Shown: one piece after another, positions 11,472-23,100 of the stretch | Position numbering within the stretch: the first letter of the stretch is position 1 | Layout: the number at the start of each line of letters is the position of its first letter | Assembly (NCBI GenBank): GCA_015143295.1 | Contig: CM026562.1 | Span: forward strand, 868,001 to 932,000 | Direction: 5' to 3' | Source of the DNA: Tetracentron sinense | Taxonomy: Eukaryota; Streptophyta; Magnoliopsida; Trochodendrales; Trochodendraceae | DNA length: 64,000 nt | Notes under the pieces: model-generated | Seen by the model: only the letters and a program-made list of their open reading frames with translations | Databases searched by the model: none | What the model was told of the DNA's origin: nothing | Position numbers and translations under genes: made by a program

Positions 11472-12246
11472 ATAATAATAATAATAATAATAGAGCGAAG
11501 CTCCATACAACTGACTCAATAAAATAAAAATCCTACTAAGGACTAGAAGTACAAATTCAACAATCTTTTCCCAAATTCAATAATCCACCACTACACCTTT
11601 CAATCTAGACAATGTAGCATACACTCAGCCCACCCGACCTCCCATATTCATAAAATATACAAAATCAACTCGCAGGTCTTTTGAACTAGTGAGAGGATTT
11701 CACAGTTTGTAAAAAGTATAGGAAGTTTAGGCTTTAAAAAAATAGTGATTTGACTCGTCCTCAAGTGGGAGAGTTTCACGGGTTGCAAAAGGTGCAGGAT
11801 GTTTAGGCTTAAAAAAAAACTGTGATTTGACTCGTGGGTTAGACTTTTTTATAAAAAGAAAACGGGAAGTTTGAAAGGTCGTAAGTGGGGCGATCGATCC
11901 ACTAGGGCCGATCGGTCGCCCAAAACGTCGACCCACTCTTCTAATTTGATTTTTTTTTTTTTTTTTTTTTTTTAAGAGACTCAAAAAAAATTGGAGATCC
12001 CGAATTGACTCTATAAAAAAAATAGGGATGATTAAAAAGACTCAAAAAAAAAATTAAAAAAATAGGGGAATCCCAAACTGACTCTCTAAAAAGAGTAGGG
12101 GTGATTAAAAATACTCAAAAAAGGTAAGGGAACCCCAAATTTAGAATCTAACTCTAAAAATAAAATAAAAGACACTACAAAATCAATGAGTTGCCTCCCA
12201 CAAGCGCTAAGTTTTACGTCTTCAGCCAGACAATCTCAAAAATCAT
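9921..12246 (-). other. Non-coding 3' region of the Athila-like element
   Basis: Where an autonomous element would carry pol, this 2.3-kb stretch has only short frames. It holds a T run (10748-10765), a (TA)n-(AAT)n microsatellite (about 11441-11491), a long T run (11950-11973), and GCGATCGATC/GATCGGTCGCCC words near 11891-11920. The words GTTGCCTCCCACAAGCGCT near 12190, just after the gag stop, resemble a stretch I associate with Athila-type elements. Confidence 0.6.
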
Positions 12247-14931
12247 TCAACCGTCTAAGTAGACGGAATATTGGGCCTTAGCCTTGAGCACGCGCCCATC
12301 CGAGTCAGAAAATAGAGATTTTCTACGCCTTTGCAAGTTTGCAATTTTATGCTTGACTCTCATTTTATATTTTTCCAAGGGAAAACCTTTTAGATGAGTG
12401 AAATTAAGCAAAGAATAACCATACCCTATGGATTTTTCTATGATGGGATCCGGGAGTTTAAGATGAGTGAATGATGCCTCTAAAGGATTATCAATTAAAA
12501 CATAAGGAGGGACATCCTCAAATATCTTATCAAGTTTATCAACTAGGAAGCAATCTTCCCATTTCGATTGTTGTTCGGGAGTAGTGAAGACATTCAACCG
12601 AACTTTCATGTTACCAAATGACACTTTCATCACCCCAGTCCTACAGTTTATACATGCATTGGCAGTAGCCAGGAAGGGACGACCAAGGATGATTGGAATT
12701 TGGTTTTTTGAATTGCATACAGGTTCCATGTCAAGGACAAGAAAGTCGACAGGAAAGAAAAATTTATCAACTTTAATCAAAACATCTTCAACTATCCCAC
12801 GAGGTTTTTTTATGGATCTATCCGCTAATTGTAATACAACGGATGTGGGGCGAAGCTCTCCTAAGCCAAGTTTCTCATACACCGAGAAAGGTAAAATATT
12901 AACACTAGCTCCTAAATCAAGGAGTGCCCGGTCAATGGAGTGATCTCCAATGATACACGAAATAGTAGGAGCACCGGGGTCCTTAAATTTTGGAGGAGTG
13001 TTGTGTTGGATAATGGAGCTCACTTGCTCGGTCAGAAGGATTTTCTTGGACACATGAGTCCTTGATTTCCGCTTTTGAGTGCATAAATCCTTCAAAAATT
13101 TTGAATAAGCCGGAATTTGCTTGATTGCATCAAGCAGAGAAAGATTTATCTTGACTTGTTTGAACACCTCAATCATGTCTTCCATTTTTGCTCCATTTTT
13201 ATCAAAGGGTGAGGAATCATTCAAACAAGTAGGATAAGGGGCTTTAGGCATGTAGGGTGCCTCAGGAATAAGAATTGGAGTGGAAGAAGGACCTTGATCC
13301 TTTTCATTTGTATCTTTTCCCTCGCCCTCAATTTCAGAAGATTCTACAATGGGCTGATTTTTCTTACCCTGATTTTCCCTAACATTATCTTTAACTACCT
13401 TCCCACTCCGTAAGGTTGTCACAGCCTGAACTTGTTCATGATTTATTTCATTAACTTGATTGACACCTTTAGGATTACTCACAGGTTGACTTGGAAGTGT
13501 TCCATCAACTCTCCTATTTATAGCATTAGCAAGTTGTCCCATTTGGGACTCAAGCTTTTGAATAGATTGAGAGTGTGAGTGAAGCAATTGTGTATTACTT
13601 TCCAAGCCTTTTAAAGCATTCAACACCTTCTCCTCAAAAGATGGATTTCTTTGGTTAAAATGTGGAGGAGTTGGTTGCTGAAATTGTTGGGGTTGGTAGT
13701 TGGATTGACCTTGAAAAGGCCGATTGAATGGCCTTTGAGGTGGTGGAAAATTATTCCCTTGAGTTTGTGGCTGCCATGAAAAATTTGGATGATTTCTCCA
13801 ATCCGGATTATAGGTATTTGAATAAGGATCATTACCCGGACGGATATAGGCAGCATTAACAAACTCTTGGACAAGATCCGGAAATTGGGCAGCAGATAGA
13901 CACTCATGCACAAAATGTGCAGGGCTAGAACAAATAGGACACACCTCCTGCTGATTAGGATTTGGTTGAGGAGGTGTGTAGGAAGGTGACCCTGAAGTCA
14001 TTAGTTTATCCAATTTTTGAGACAATTCATCTACTTTAGATGAAACATCTATTGAATTGCCAACTTCATAGATGCCTCTCTTAGGATTTGCTGAAGATGA
14101 AAGTCTCTCAGAACGACTGTTTGAAGCATGGTGGAGAGAGTTTTCACTAAGATTTTCAAAAAGCTCCCATGCCTGATTCTCATTTTTCATCATAAATGTT
14201 CCTCCACAAGAAACATCAACCAATTGACGGTTGAGTGCAGACAATCCATCATAGAAAGATTGGACTAACTGCCACTTTGGAATTTGGTGGTAGGGACACT
14301 TACGGAGAAGATCTTTGAATCTCTCCCAAGTTTCATGAAATAGCTCACCATCAACAGGAGCAAAGCTTGTGATGGTTCGCCTCATTAAATTTGTTTTTCC
14401 TATGGGAAATAATTTCATAAGAAATTCTTGCTGCATTTGTGCCCAAGTGGTAATAGAATTTGGCTCTAAAGAATTAAGCCAATATTTGGCTTTGTCTTTC
14501 AAAGAAAATGGGAAGAGCCGCAATCTAAGGGCATCATCAGAAAATCCTTGCAACTTGAAAGTTGTGCAAATCTTGTGAAATTCATCAAGATGTTTGTAGG
14601 GATCTTCATTATTAAGTCCGTGAAAAGATGGTATCATCTGAATAATACTGGACTTAATTTCATAATGGGCTGCTGTAGTATCCGGCAACCGGATGCATGA
14701 AGGGGATGAATATGTAGAAGGAGTAAAATACTCCTTCAAGGATTTCATTGGGTCATGTTCTTCCGCCATGATAGGGAAAGGAATAACTTCTAGGTTTGCT
14801 TTAGGGATGGTAGAAGCTTTCGCTTCAGAATTAGATTCGAATAAGGCAGAAGCCTTGAGAAACCTAGCAGTACGCTCTAACTCAGAATCAAGAGGGAATA
14901 AATCTGGATTACAAGACCTCCTACCGTGCAT
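12247..14931 (-). CDS. Retrotransposon Gag-protease polyprotein (Athila-like)
   Basis: 894 residues, intact. The N-terminal MHGRRSCNPDLFPLDSELER resembles Athila gag starts. A retrotransposon gag domain covers roughly residues 90-260 (KYWLNSLEPNSITTWAQMQQ, then ETWERFKDLLRKCPYHQ). A zinc knuckle CPICSSPAHFVHEC (CX2CX4HX4C) lies near residue 330, after a proline/glutamine-rich linker. A second Q/P/F-rich region follows. An aspartic protease with active site DLGASVN lies near residue 670 and ILGRPFLAT further on. Gag builds the particle and the protease cleaves it. The frame stays open upstream to about 14970 without another ATG, so the ATG at 14931 was chosen. No RT follows. A compact frame without stops agrees with a recent insertion. 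Confidence 0.88.
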   Translation of the reverse strand: MHGRRSCNPDLFPLDSELERTARFLKASALFESNSEAKASTIPKANLEVIPFPIMAEEHDPMKSLKEYFTPSTYSSPSCIRLPDTTAAHYEIKSSIIQMIPSFHGLNNEDPYKHLDEFHKICTTFKLQGFSDDALRLRLFPFSLKDKAKYWLNSLEPNSITTWAQMQQEFLMKLFPIGKTNLMRRTITSFAPVDGELFHETWERFKDLLRKCPYHQIPKWQLVQSFYDGLSALNRQLVDVSCGGTFMMKNENQAWELFENLSENSLHHASNSRSERLSSSANPKRGIYEVGNSIDVSSKVDELSQKLDKLMTSGSPSYTPPQPNPNQQEVCPICSSPAHFVHECLSAAQFPDLVQEFVNAAYIRPGNDPYSNTYNPDWRNHPNFSWQPQTQGNNFPPPQRPFNRPFQGQSNYQPQQFQQPTPPHFNQRNPSFEEKVLNALKGLESNTQLLHSHSQSIQKLESQMGQLANAINRRVDGTLPSQPVSNPKGVNQVNEINHEQVQAVTTLRSGKVVKDNVRENQGKKNQPIVESSEIEGEGKDTNEKDQGPSSTPILIPEAPYMPKAPYPTCLNDSSPFDKNGAKMEDMIEVFKQVKINLSLLDAIKQIPAYSKFLKDLCTQKRKSRTHVSKKILLTEQVSSIIQHNTPPKFKDPGAPTISCIIGDHSIDRALLDLGASVNILPFSVYEKLGLGELRPTSVVLQLADRSIKKPRGIVEDVLIKVDKFFFPVDFLVLDMEPVCNSKNQIPIILGRPFLATANACINCRTGVMKVSFGNMKVRLNVFTTPEQQSKWEDCFLVDKLDKIFEDVPPYVLIDNPLEASFTHLKLPDPIIEKSIGYGYSLLNFTHLKGFPLEKYKMRVKHKIANLQRRRKSLFSDSDGRVLKAKAQYSVYLDG

Positions 14932-15187
14932 ACACCCTAAAAGAAAAACTCTATGTTTGACAGACACCAAATTAAAATAAAATATCTACTTAAAAAGTAA
15001 ATACTCACAGAACTCTCCTGCTTTCCACGATGTTGAATAATCTTTTTCAATCCCTGCAGTTTGAGCGATTTGGTACCTGAAAACACAAATATTTTCAATT
15101 AAATAAAAAGAAAAATATTTTTGAATTTTTTTTTTATGATTAATTTAAATTTAATCTTTCAAATTAACAACTAGACCGTTCCAGCAA

Positions 15188-15205
15188 TCCCCGGCAACGG
15201 CGCCA
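15188..15205 (-). other. Primer binding site (tRNA-Asp)
   Basis: The + strand reads TCCCCGGCAACGGCGCCA. This is identical to the 3' end including CCA of plant tRNA-Asp(GUC) as I know it, so the element's RNA is complementary to that tRNA. It lies 5 bp from the 5' LTR edge at 15211. It is a primer site, not a tRNA gene, because the rest of a tRNA is absent. Confidence 0.9.
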
Positions 15206-15210
15206 AAAAT

Positions 15211-16745
15211 TGATCGTCAGTCAATCTTAAATTATTCCTTCTTAGTAATAATTCCGTAGAATAGTACTAGTAAGGGTATCGTTCCTCTGAGGACTGCGCT
15301 GGTTTCGTTGCTTTTTATTCAGATTAATTTTAAACTAATAATTGAGGCAATTGAATTTTGATTTGATTAAACTAAAACAATGAATTAAACTAATTTAAAT
15401 GAAATTTCTAAATTAAACTAAAAACAATTGGGTTTTTAAATCCTTTTGAAGAGAAAATCTAGGGTTTTCAAATCCACCACTAACCTAATAACTAATCCCT
15501 ATTTTAAATTTATTATAACCTCTTAAATTGTAAACATTCCAGTTAGAGTGACAGCATGTCCCCTCTCAACTGCTCAAGAAAAGTTCAAGGGATTATATCC
15601 TTAGAATATCGTATCTTCGGTTAGCACGAATGATACACACTAATCTACGGTTGTGTAATCACTCGTCTTCCCTTAGCATAAAATATCTTCAGATTTAATC
15701 TCTCGATATTTTAAAACCATTGCATAAAACCTATGTTTAAATTCTAACGAAAATTAACACAAGTGATTTTAATTCCAATTTCATAATACCTAAGACAAGG
15801 TTGAGAATTCCATTGAAATTAAATATAATTCAAATAAATCCGGTTGTTTGAAAACAACTCTCTCATTATGCAATCAATGTTTTACAATGCAGAGAATTAA
15901 AATAAAAACAAAATAAAGGACACAGTTACTTGGCTAGGGTTTCATCGAAATCTTAGAGTGGAAATTAGTTCATCGCGAGGGAGGAATGCAACATCTTCAT
16001 GGACAAAGTTGCAGCACTTCTCTTCATGACTTCCTTGATCTCCAGAGCTTCTCTTCTTCAGATCCAAAATTTCTACAAATTTCTCTCTGATAATGGCTAC
16101 GAATTCTCCTTTTTATAGAGAAAGATAGAAAGATAGAGTCCTTCTAGAATAAGGAGTTCTAATGAGGTACAACTCTTCTTTTTCTCTCTCTAAACTCTCT
16201 TAGGGTTGAATGAGGATTAAACCATCATTTAGGAAGACAATAATAGAGTTGGAAAGTGTTTAGAAGTACTAAAACACTATTCACGAAACACTATTTCACG
16301 GAATATTATTTCACCCTATTTACAGTTTTGCCACTGAACTTCAAATAATTCTAGAGAGCTCAATTTTAATCGGATTGACCCGAAATTTTAAACATAGCTC
16401 CTTTAGGTCATCTAGAATCTACCCAAAAAGTTTCATAAATTTTGGATAAAGAAAAATTACCAAACTACCCCTCTATTGATAGAAGTGCGATTTTGGCCAA
16501 TCGATTTATCAGGGTAGATTTCTGCGATTTCGTTCTCTTTTCTTCTTCTTTCTTTTACTTTTCTTTTTTTCTGAGATTTTTGGAGTCTTTGAAGCTTGTA
16601 AATCTTCCATTTTATCTTCTTTTCCTCGTATGAACCTGAAATAAGAATAAACAACCAAGTAACATAAAATAATATAAATAATTACTCTAAATGATTAGCA
16701 AGTTAAGTTTGAAGTGCTTTTATGTATAACATTTAGCACCGATCA
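15211..16745 (-). repeat. 5' LTR of the Athila-like element
   Basis: 1535 bp, the partner of 8372-9906 at a constant offset of 6839. It should contain the promoter for minus-strand transcription of the element. At six of the seven differing sites it has A or T where the other LTR has G or C. Confidence 0.92.
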
Positions 16746-18470
16746 GCCATCAGTCCTTTGTTTGCAGGAAACAAAAATTGAGTCCATGAATGTTGGGTTG
16801 GTGAAGGAGCTATGGGGCTCCTTGTGCTTTGATTGGTTGGTGATCCCTTCTCTAGGGGTTTTTTTTTTTTGGGGGGGGGGGGGGTATTATGGAGCTTTCT
16901 CGCTCTCTATTTTCTGAAGATCAGTCCTTGATGGTTTTGTTTGGGTCTTCTTTGGGGTCTATGGTTCGGTGGATCCTTTAGACTTTGGAGATTTCATGGA
17001 AGAGTTAGACAATTTGAGTGTTAGGTGGAAGGTCCCTTGGTGTATAGAGGGGGATTTTAATTGTGTAAGTTTGAAAATTTAGGGCAGGATCAATATCCCG
17101 TAACATGAGAGAGTATGGGTGGTTTATCATTCGTCATGACCTTGTTGATTGTCCCCTCAGTTCTACATTCACTTGGTCTAATTTTCAGGGATCATCTGTC
17201 TTGAGTAAGTTAAATCATTTTTTTGATTTTTATCCTTTGGGAAGATCGTTTCCCTAAAGCCAATCTCATAGCATTACTAAGTCCCACTTCAAAACATATT
17301 CCCCAATCTTGTTGGAGACGGATAGTCAGGGGGGAACACCCGGATTTCTTATAAGTGATGGAGAAGGTTTGGCAAGAATCCAAATTCTGGGGTTGAGCCA
17401 ATAACATCTTCGGCCTCAAATTAAAAGTTGCAAAAGCTAGGCTGAAATCATGGAGTAAAGAAGTCTTTGGTAGCATCAAGGAGAATAAGAAGAGGATTCT
17501 TGAGGCTATCAAAGGTCTTGACATGATTGAAGAAGAGGGTTGTCTATCAAGGTTAGAGATAGTCTGAAAAAAGATCTTCAATGTCTTTTGAAATGTGGAG
17601 ATTAGTTAGAAGTAAAAATCAAGAATCCAATAGCTTAAGGAAGGAAACCGGTATAAAAGCTTCTTTTGTAGGGTTGTGAATCATAGAAGCAAAGTCAATC
17701 ATATCCAAGGATAAAGTAGGTGGCGTATGGAAGGATAGTGAAAGGAAATTAGGGAGTCAATTGTAAATTTTTACAATTATTTGTAGAAGGAAGATCAGGG
17801 ATATATACGAAATTTGGATGGGATTTCTTTTGATGGCATCCCTGAGGAATTTAGAGATGGCATTGAAAGCCCTTTTGTGGAAGAAGAAATTTGGAGGGTG
17901 ATTAATGGTATGGAGGGAGTCAAAGCTCTAGGGTCGGGTGGATTTCAATTGAATTCCATAAAACATTTTGGGACTTTATCAAATCTGATCTTAGATTTTT
18001 TAGGAATTTCACTTGTTGGGCAAGTTTAATAGGGTCTTGAATAGTAGTTTCGTTTTTCTTATCCCTAAAATCCCTAGTGCTCATGAATTGAAAGATTTCA
18101 GTCCTATTAGTCTGTAGGGAATTGCCTATAAGATTTTTTCTAAGGTTTTGCCGACTAGGCTGAAGCCTGAGCCCTGAAGCTGGTTATGGGTTCTATAACC
18201 TCTCCTCCTCAAGGAGCTTTTGTGGGTAGGAGACAAATCTTTGATAAGATCTTAATTGCCAATAAATATGTGGAGGATAAAATTAGATCTGTCTACCGAG
18301 CATTTTGTGCAAGATTGACATAGAAAAGACCTATGATCATGTAATTTGAGATTTTCTTGACTATATCCTAGGCAAGATGAGGTTCAGAGTCAAGTGGAGG
18401 AGTTGGATTGGAACTTGTTCGGGTGGTTTGTCCTATTGATTTGTCTCGGTCTATTTGTATGATTATTTTT
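16746..18470 (+). pseudogene. Decayed plant LINE, right part (endonuclease and reverse transcriptase)
   Basis: It continues from the left half with SVLCLQETKIESMNVG (endonuclease). Later degenerate pieces are recognisable: an FTWSN-like motif near 17170, KDFSPISL near 18090, QGAFVGRRQIFDKILIANKY near 18210-18270, and KIDIEKTYDH near 18310, which are the fingers and palm motifs of LINE reverse transcriptase. Many stops and frameshifts make it non-functional. A T/G homopolymer pair lies at 16860-16884. Similarity fades near 18470. Confidence 0.75.
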
Positions 18471-19120
18471 TGAAATAATTATTTATCCCTAATATGTTAA
18501 TAAACAAATATATTAAGTGGATTTTATATTTATCCAAGCATATTGAACCTGACAGTTAGAGCGGAATCCAGAAATTCCAGTTTCAACAAAGAGCCGAATC
18601 CAGAAATTCCAGTTTCAACAAAAAGGTAGAATTTCAATACATAAACTTTTTAATTTATTGATATTGCAAAGTGTATGTTTTGAAATTTTTATCTTATGTT
18701 TCAAATCCTGCAATCCGAACGGACAAAGGGTTTTACTCATCGTAACAAAGTTCTTCGATTTTTTTTAAAATTCACAAATAATACATAACTTTTTCGTTGA
18801 ACAATTACTTCCCCAACTATTCATGACTTTCTGAAGAAAAGAAATCACATTTTTTCAGTAAGTTGCGAATTTTACGAATTAAACACAAATTATTCATGAC
18901 TTTTTGAAAAAAGTCCCGAATGAATATCTAATTTATAAATATGTTTGTTTATAATTCAATAATCAATAATTTTCTTTAATATTTCCACATCTTATTAGAT
19001 GTCTTACCAAAAAAAATTTCGAATTTTGCTAATTTTTTCAAAAAAAATCCTAGACGAATAATTCTCGAACTTCGGTTGGTATCATGTTACTTTCTCATTA
19101 TAATTTCTAAATTTATTTTT
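18471..19120. other. AT-rich intergenic DNA with a short tandem repeat
   Basis: A 32-bp unit of the type GAATCCAGAAATTCCAGTTT is present twice in tandem (18562-18590 and 18594-18622). TTCATGACTTT-type words recur near 18820 and 18894. No gene. Confidence 0.5.
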
Positions 19121-19895
19121 GGGCGGTGCTAGGCGCACCCCAAAATCTACTCATATACACCAATCTTAAAAAATTCTATATAAACACCGAATCAGAAGAT
19201 TAAAAGGACAAAAAAGCCCCCTTAAAGCTTAAACCTTCTACCTACTATTGTATCCCCCAAAAAAAACTTCTATCGCATGAACAAATTCCAAAGGTTCTCC
19301 GATTTAGACGATGTTAGTGATTTCTCTGCCAAAAGCTTTGCTTCTCAAATGACAATAATGTTATTAAATGGTATTGGAGTATGATTCTAAGTTAAACTTG
19401 TGATGAGGTAATTTTGAGAGTGAATTCTTCAACTGCAGTTACATGAAAGAAAAAAAAACAATCTCAAAAGAATGAGAGAGAGAGGTTTTGTTCGTCCCTT
19501 TATCTTGTTTGTTTGTTGGGATACCTCATCTGCGGTGAGAGAGATACGAGTGGTCTCTGCCAAATGATGCAAATATGGGGGAGGAAGAGCAGAGCGAGTT
19601 TATGGGGCTTTTGAACAACAAAAATTTTTGGTACCCCAAGAAAATTGTTTTCTGTATAATCTCTCTCGGTTACTCTCTCGCCGGATTTTTGAAATCTTGA
19701 CGAAAATGATGTTTTTCAACATGTTATTTCACGAAATCTAATGCAGTTTTGGCAAACCCTCAAATGACCTGCAGTAGGGACGAAGGTTGAAGAAGAGGGC
19801 TTTTTTTGTCCTTTTCATCTTCTTTTTAGTGTTTAAGTTAGAGGTTACTAAGATTGGTGTTATCAGTAAACATTGGGGTGTGCGTAGCACCACCC
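19121..19895. mobile_element. MITE with GGGYGGTG ends and 8-bp TSD
   Basis: The left end is GGGCGGTGCTAGGCGCACCC. The right end read inward is GGGTGGTGCTACGCACACCC, and similarity continues for about 45 bp to ACACCAATC. The flanks carry TTATTTTT on both sides (19113-19120 and 19896-19903). There is no transposase frame in the 775 bp. The ends resemble those of the element at 26146-26672. Confidence 0.7.
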
Positions 19896-22777
19896 TTATT
19901 TTTTTACTGTTTTCTTTTTTTCTCCGAAGTTTTCCTGACTTTGCCATTTTTTTTCCGAATTAGACCCCTACCGAATTATCACCGATTTTGTTACTATGGT
20001 TTTACTTGATTATAAAATTGTTTTCTAGTAGAAATGAAATAAAAGAGAAAAGAAGAGACCTAAAATATATGGTTTGTTTCTCTCTTTCTAATGCTGACGT
20101 GAATCCTCTGAATTTTTTTCGTTCGGTAAGACTCAAATAACAGGTGGCTGGATTGTTTGGTGAGACTCCACATAAACCTGTCTCTTTGGTTTTGCAACTA
20201 AGCTCTGCTATTCTCTTCTCCCTGTTAAACTGGTAAGCCACCTTTCCTTGCTCTGTTTCCAGACTCATTGGTTCTATTTTCATTCTCTGTGAATTTCTGG
20301 TCTCCTCCAAACTCATCCATTCTCCATCCAACTGCACACCCTATTACCCTTCTGATTACCATATAGCCTTACGTCTAGTTACTTCTTTGTAATTCCCTAA
20401 AACCTAGTTAAAGAACCCCCATTTGAAAATTGAAACCGTGGTAAGCCCTAACACTATTCATAACTTGACCCCAGAATCTCTGCGTGTCAAGTTCTCATAT
20501 CTGTTTTCATCTTTCTCTCTCTCTCGGTATTCCCTTTTTTTTAATTCTTTTTTTAGTGATAGAGTTTGATTTGGCAGTATCCCTTTTTTCTTTGAGAATT
20601 CATGGTTTGCTCTCTTCTTATTGTCTCTCAGTCTGGTTATTTTCTTTAAGTTCTCTCTTCTCTTCTTTTCTCTCAGTTACTCTCTCTTCCACTCTGATAG
20701 GCCTGGTTTTGAAGAAGCTTTTGTGTGTTACATATGCTTTATTTTCTTGTTCAAATGAATCAAATCTTTGTTTGTAATAATATTTGAATATTTTTACTTA
20801 TAAAATAACAAATAAAATTCAGTTTCAAACACTTGGTCATGCCTTGCCTTGCTTAGCTTATTGAGCCTTACTGTTAGACTTTAAAAAAAAAAAAAAATCA
20901 GTTTCAAACACTTGGTCATGTCTTGCCTAGTTTATTGAGCCCTACTGCTAGACTTCACCAGATGCTTTGACTACGCTTTACACACCATGGCTAATGCTTT
21001 CCAGGGGGAAGTTCTTTTACTCGATTTTAGTTAAATCCATGCATCCTCCAGTTTAAACAGGTCCCAGGAAGAAAAGGGAACAATGATGAAACCAGATCAA
21101 TGCTTTGCATATAAAGATAAACCACAAGATGAGAAGTGCCTAATAGTGTCATATGTTCACATTATAATACCCATTAAAAGACGATGATAGAAGACATTCC
21201 AAACTTGTTCAATGACAGCATCTCCGGAAAATCCAAACAAAATATGACAGGAGATTGACTGACAAGTTTGAGTTGCTCGTTTGAGTTGCTCCTCCTGGAG
21301 AGTCTCCATTTTTTCCGAGGTCCCTGAGAGTTTTGAAGAATTTCATCATCTGAATTTGCAGGTACCCTCTTTTTTTTTCCCCTATATAAGGACACTTTAC
21401 AGTTGAAGAGAGCTTCAGCCTTCTATACAGTAGTATATCTTCTACCTTTCTGTTCTTCATACAATTGCCACCAGTCAGGCAAATAGAGCATAGATTATGG
21501 AATATGGTGGGATCGATTTAACGTTATGTTTCCTGTTTTATTCACAATAATGGGAATGGTATACTCCATAGTTAAATGCTTATGCATGTGCAAGAAAGAG
21601 AAGATTTTGTGCGCAGGCCCTAGCTTCTGCAAATTGAATCTAAGATTTTGTTGCCCAAACCCAGTAACTAGGCCCAGGTTCAAGCTAATACTGCGCACCT
21701 GCCCTTTATATCTGTTGCAACAAAATTGTTTTCTCGTTAGGAAGTCATCTTCTTTATTAGCATGTTTATTTTCATTTGCCTTCCAAAAAAAAAAAATGTT
21801 TATTTTCATTTAACTGTGAAGACTAAAGATATATATTCCATAACTTGTGTAGTTAGAATAGTGATTTTTATCGTCTTCCCCCATTTTTCCAGCATGGATT
21901 GAATGTTTTTTGTGTGGGTTTATGTGTGTATATATATGTTTACCTCCGAAAATGGAGGTAAATTCTTCCAACAATGTGCTCAATGTTAGTTCTCTTGGTT
22001 TTCTAGCCACCAGGCTTCCGACCTCTTTAGCTCTGCAAAAAGTGTAGTTGCAACAATCAAAGAAGGGGGTGAAATCAATTTATGCTCACTAAAGGCTTCA
22101 AGTTGGAGGGATAGTATCCCTGGTACTGAAGGTGCTAGAGATTTGGAGTTGGTGGGGATGGGATGGGATGGGATGGGACTATAACACCAAACTCTTCTGG
22201 AAGGGTGTGGTATGGAGAAAGGGGTTTCATCAACTGCCATAACTAAGAACTCCGAATTCAAGTAATGAAATCATTGAATCATCAAAACTACTTTGAAATT
22301 TTGTTTTTAGTTCCTATAACGGAGTCTTTGTCAATCCATACGGCTCTAGTTCTTCCCTTTGTTCTAGTTCCAACCCATTCTAGTTGCATGCTTGAATTCA
22401 TTTGACGACGCAATTATGGTGGCAGTCCCTCTGTAGTTTTGTCCTTGAGGATGGATTCCAAGCACTGCAAATATCTGCTTATAGAACTTCAACCTGTAGG
22501 AACTGACCCTTCCATGTGTACTCACTGTTGGCCCAACACTAGTGTTTAAGAAAGCCCTTATGTTTATCACTTGAAAATTGACCTCTTACATGACAAGCTC
22601 AACTCTTAGTGTTATGATCGTTGTCCTGAATTTTGCAGAGCAGTACTTGGGACCGGGGAAATCCCCCGGTGTGGCTCCTGCTTCGTAGACATAAGCGCAA
22701 TGACGAATCACGTCAATCTATTGTGTTTTGTATGTGTTTGTTTTCTTTGTTGCTTTAATTTTTCACAATTACGTCCC
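19896..22777. other. Gene-free intergenic DNA
   Basis: A direct duplication lies at 20819-20881 and 20898-20956 (period 79, containing TTTCAAACACTTGGTCATG), separated by an A run. A GGATG run lies near 22156-22176. Several frames of 60-110 codons exist on both strands, but none shows a domain, compositional signal or splice context worth calling. Confidence 0.4.
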
Positions 22778-22991
22778 CCTGAATTTTTCTTTGTTGAGTT
22801 ATCAAATGTTTGGATCGTCTTAGTCTCATCTTTATATTTGTTAAAGTTAAGTGTAACCTTTAATGGATAACTCTATTAAATGTGCCTGAATTTTTCTTTG
22901 TTGAGTTATCAAATGTTTTGATCGTCTTAGTCTCATCTTTATGTTTGTTAAAGTTAAATGTAACCTTTAATGGATAACTCCATTAAATGTG
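22778..22991. repeat. Tandem duplication of a 107-bp unit
   Basis: Two adjacent copies (22778-22884 and 22885-22991), both beginning CCTGAATTTTTCTTTGTTGA and ending ATTAAATGTG. They differ at only a few positions, so the duplication is recent. A Helitron-type end begins 25 bp downstream. Confidence 0.85.
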
Positions 22992-23015
22992 TAGAATGGT
23001 TTGCGTTTATTGGTA

Positions 23016-23100
23016 CTAATGGGCCGCATGTGCGATGCACGTGAGAGAGAGGGAGGGGGAGAGAGACATGGAAGATGAACCCTAGTAAGGGGTATTTTGG
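23016..23100 (-). mobile_element. Helitron-type 3' terminus, minus orientation
   Basis: On the minus strand this ends in a hairpin (CACGTGC, loop ATC, GCACATG) followed by a terminal TTAG, one base away from the canonical CTAG. The adjoining GAGAGAGAGGGAGGGGGAGAG and ACCCTAG words match the right end of the Helitron at 812-1395. The matching 5' end could not be located, so only the terminus is claimed. Confidence 0.5.

Larger units (their letters stand above)
8372..16745 (-). mobile_element. Complete Athila-like LTR retrotransposon lacking pol (gag-protease only)
   Basis: The 8374-bp element is flanked by a 5-bp target duplication GCCAT (8367-8371 and 16746-16750). It has two 1535-bp LTRs differing at only seven sites, a tRNA-Asp primer binding site next to the right LTR, and a polypurine tract next to the left LTR, so it is transcribed on the minus strand. 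It encodes one intact gag-protease frame. No reverse transcriptase, RNase H or integrase is present, and 2.3 kb between the stop codon and the 3' LTR is non-coding. It must rely on enzymes from a related element. The gag type and tRNA-Asp priming point to the Athila branch of Ty3/gypsy. Confidence 0.9.

Noticed and set aside
15188-15205. Sequence identical to a tRNA-Asp 3' end
   Set aside because: Only the last 18 bases match and it sits beside an LTR, so it is a primer site and not a tRNA gene.
22156-22176. GGATG run as a possible telomere- or satellite-like array
   Set aside because: Only about four units, too short to mean anything.
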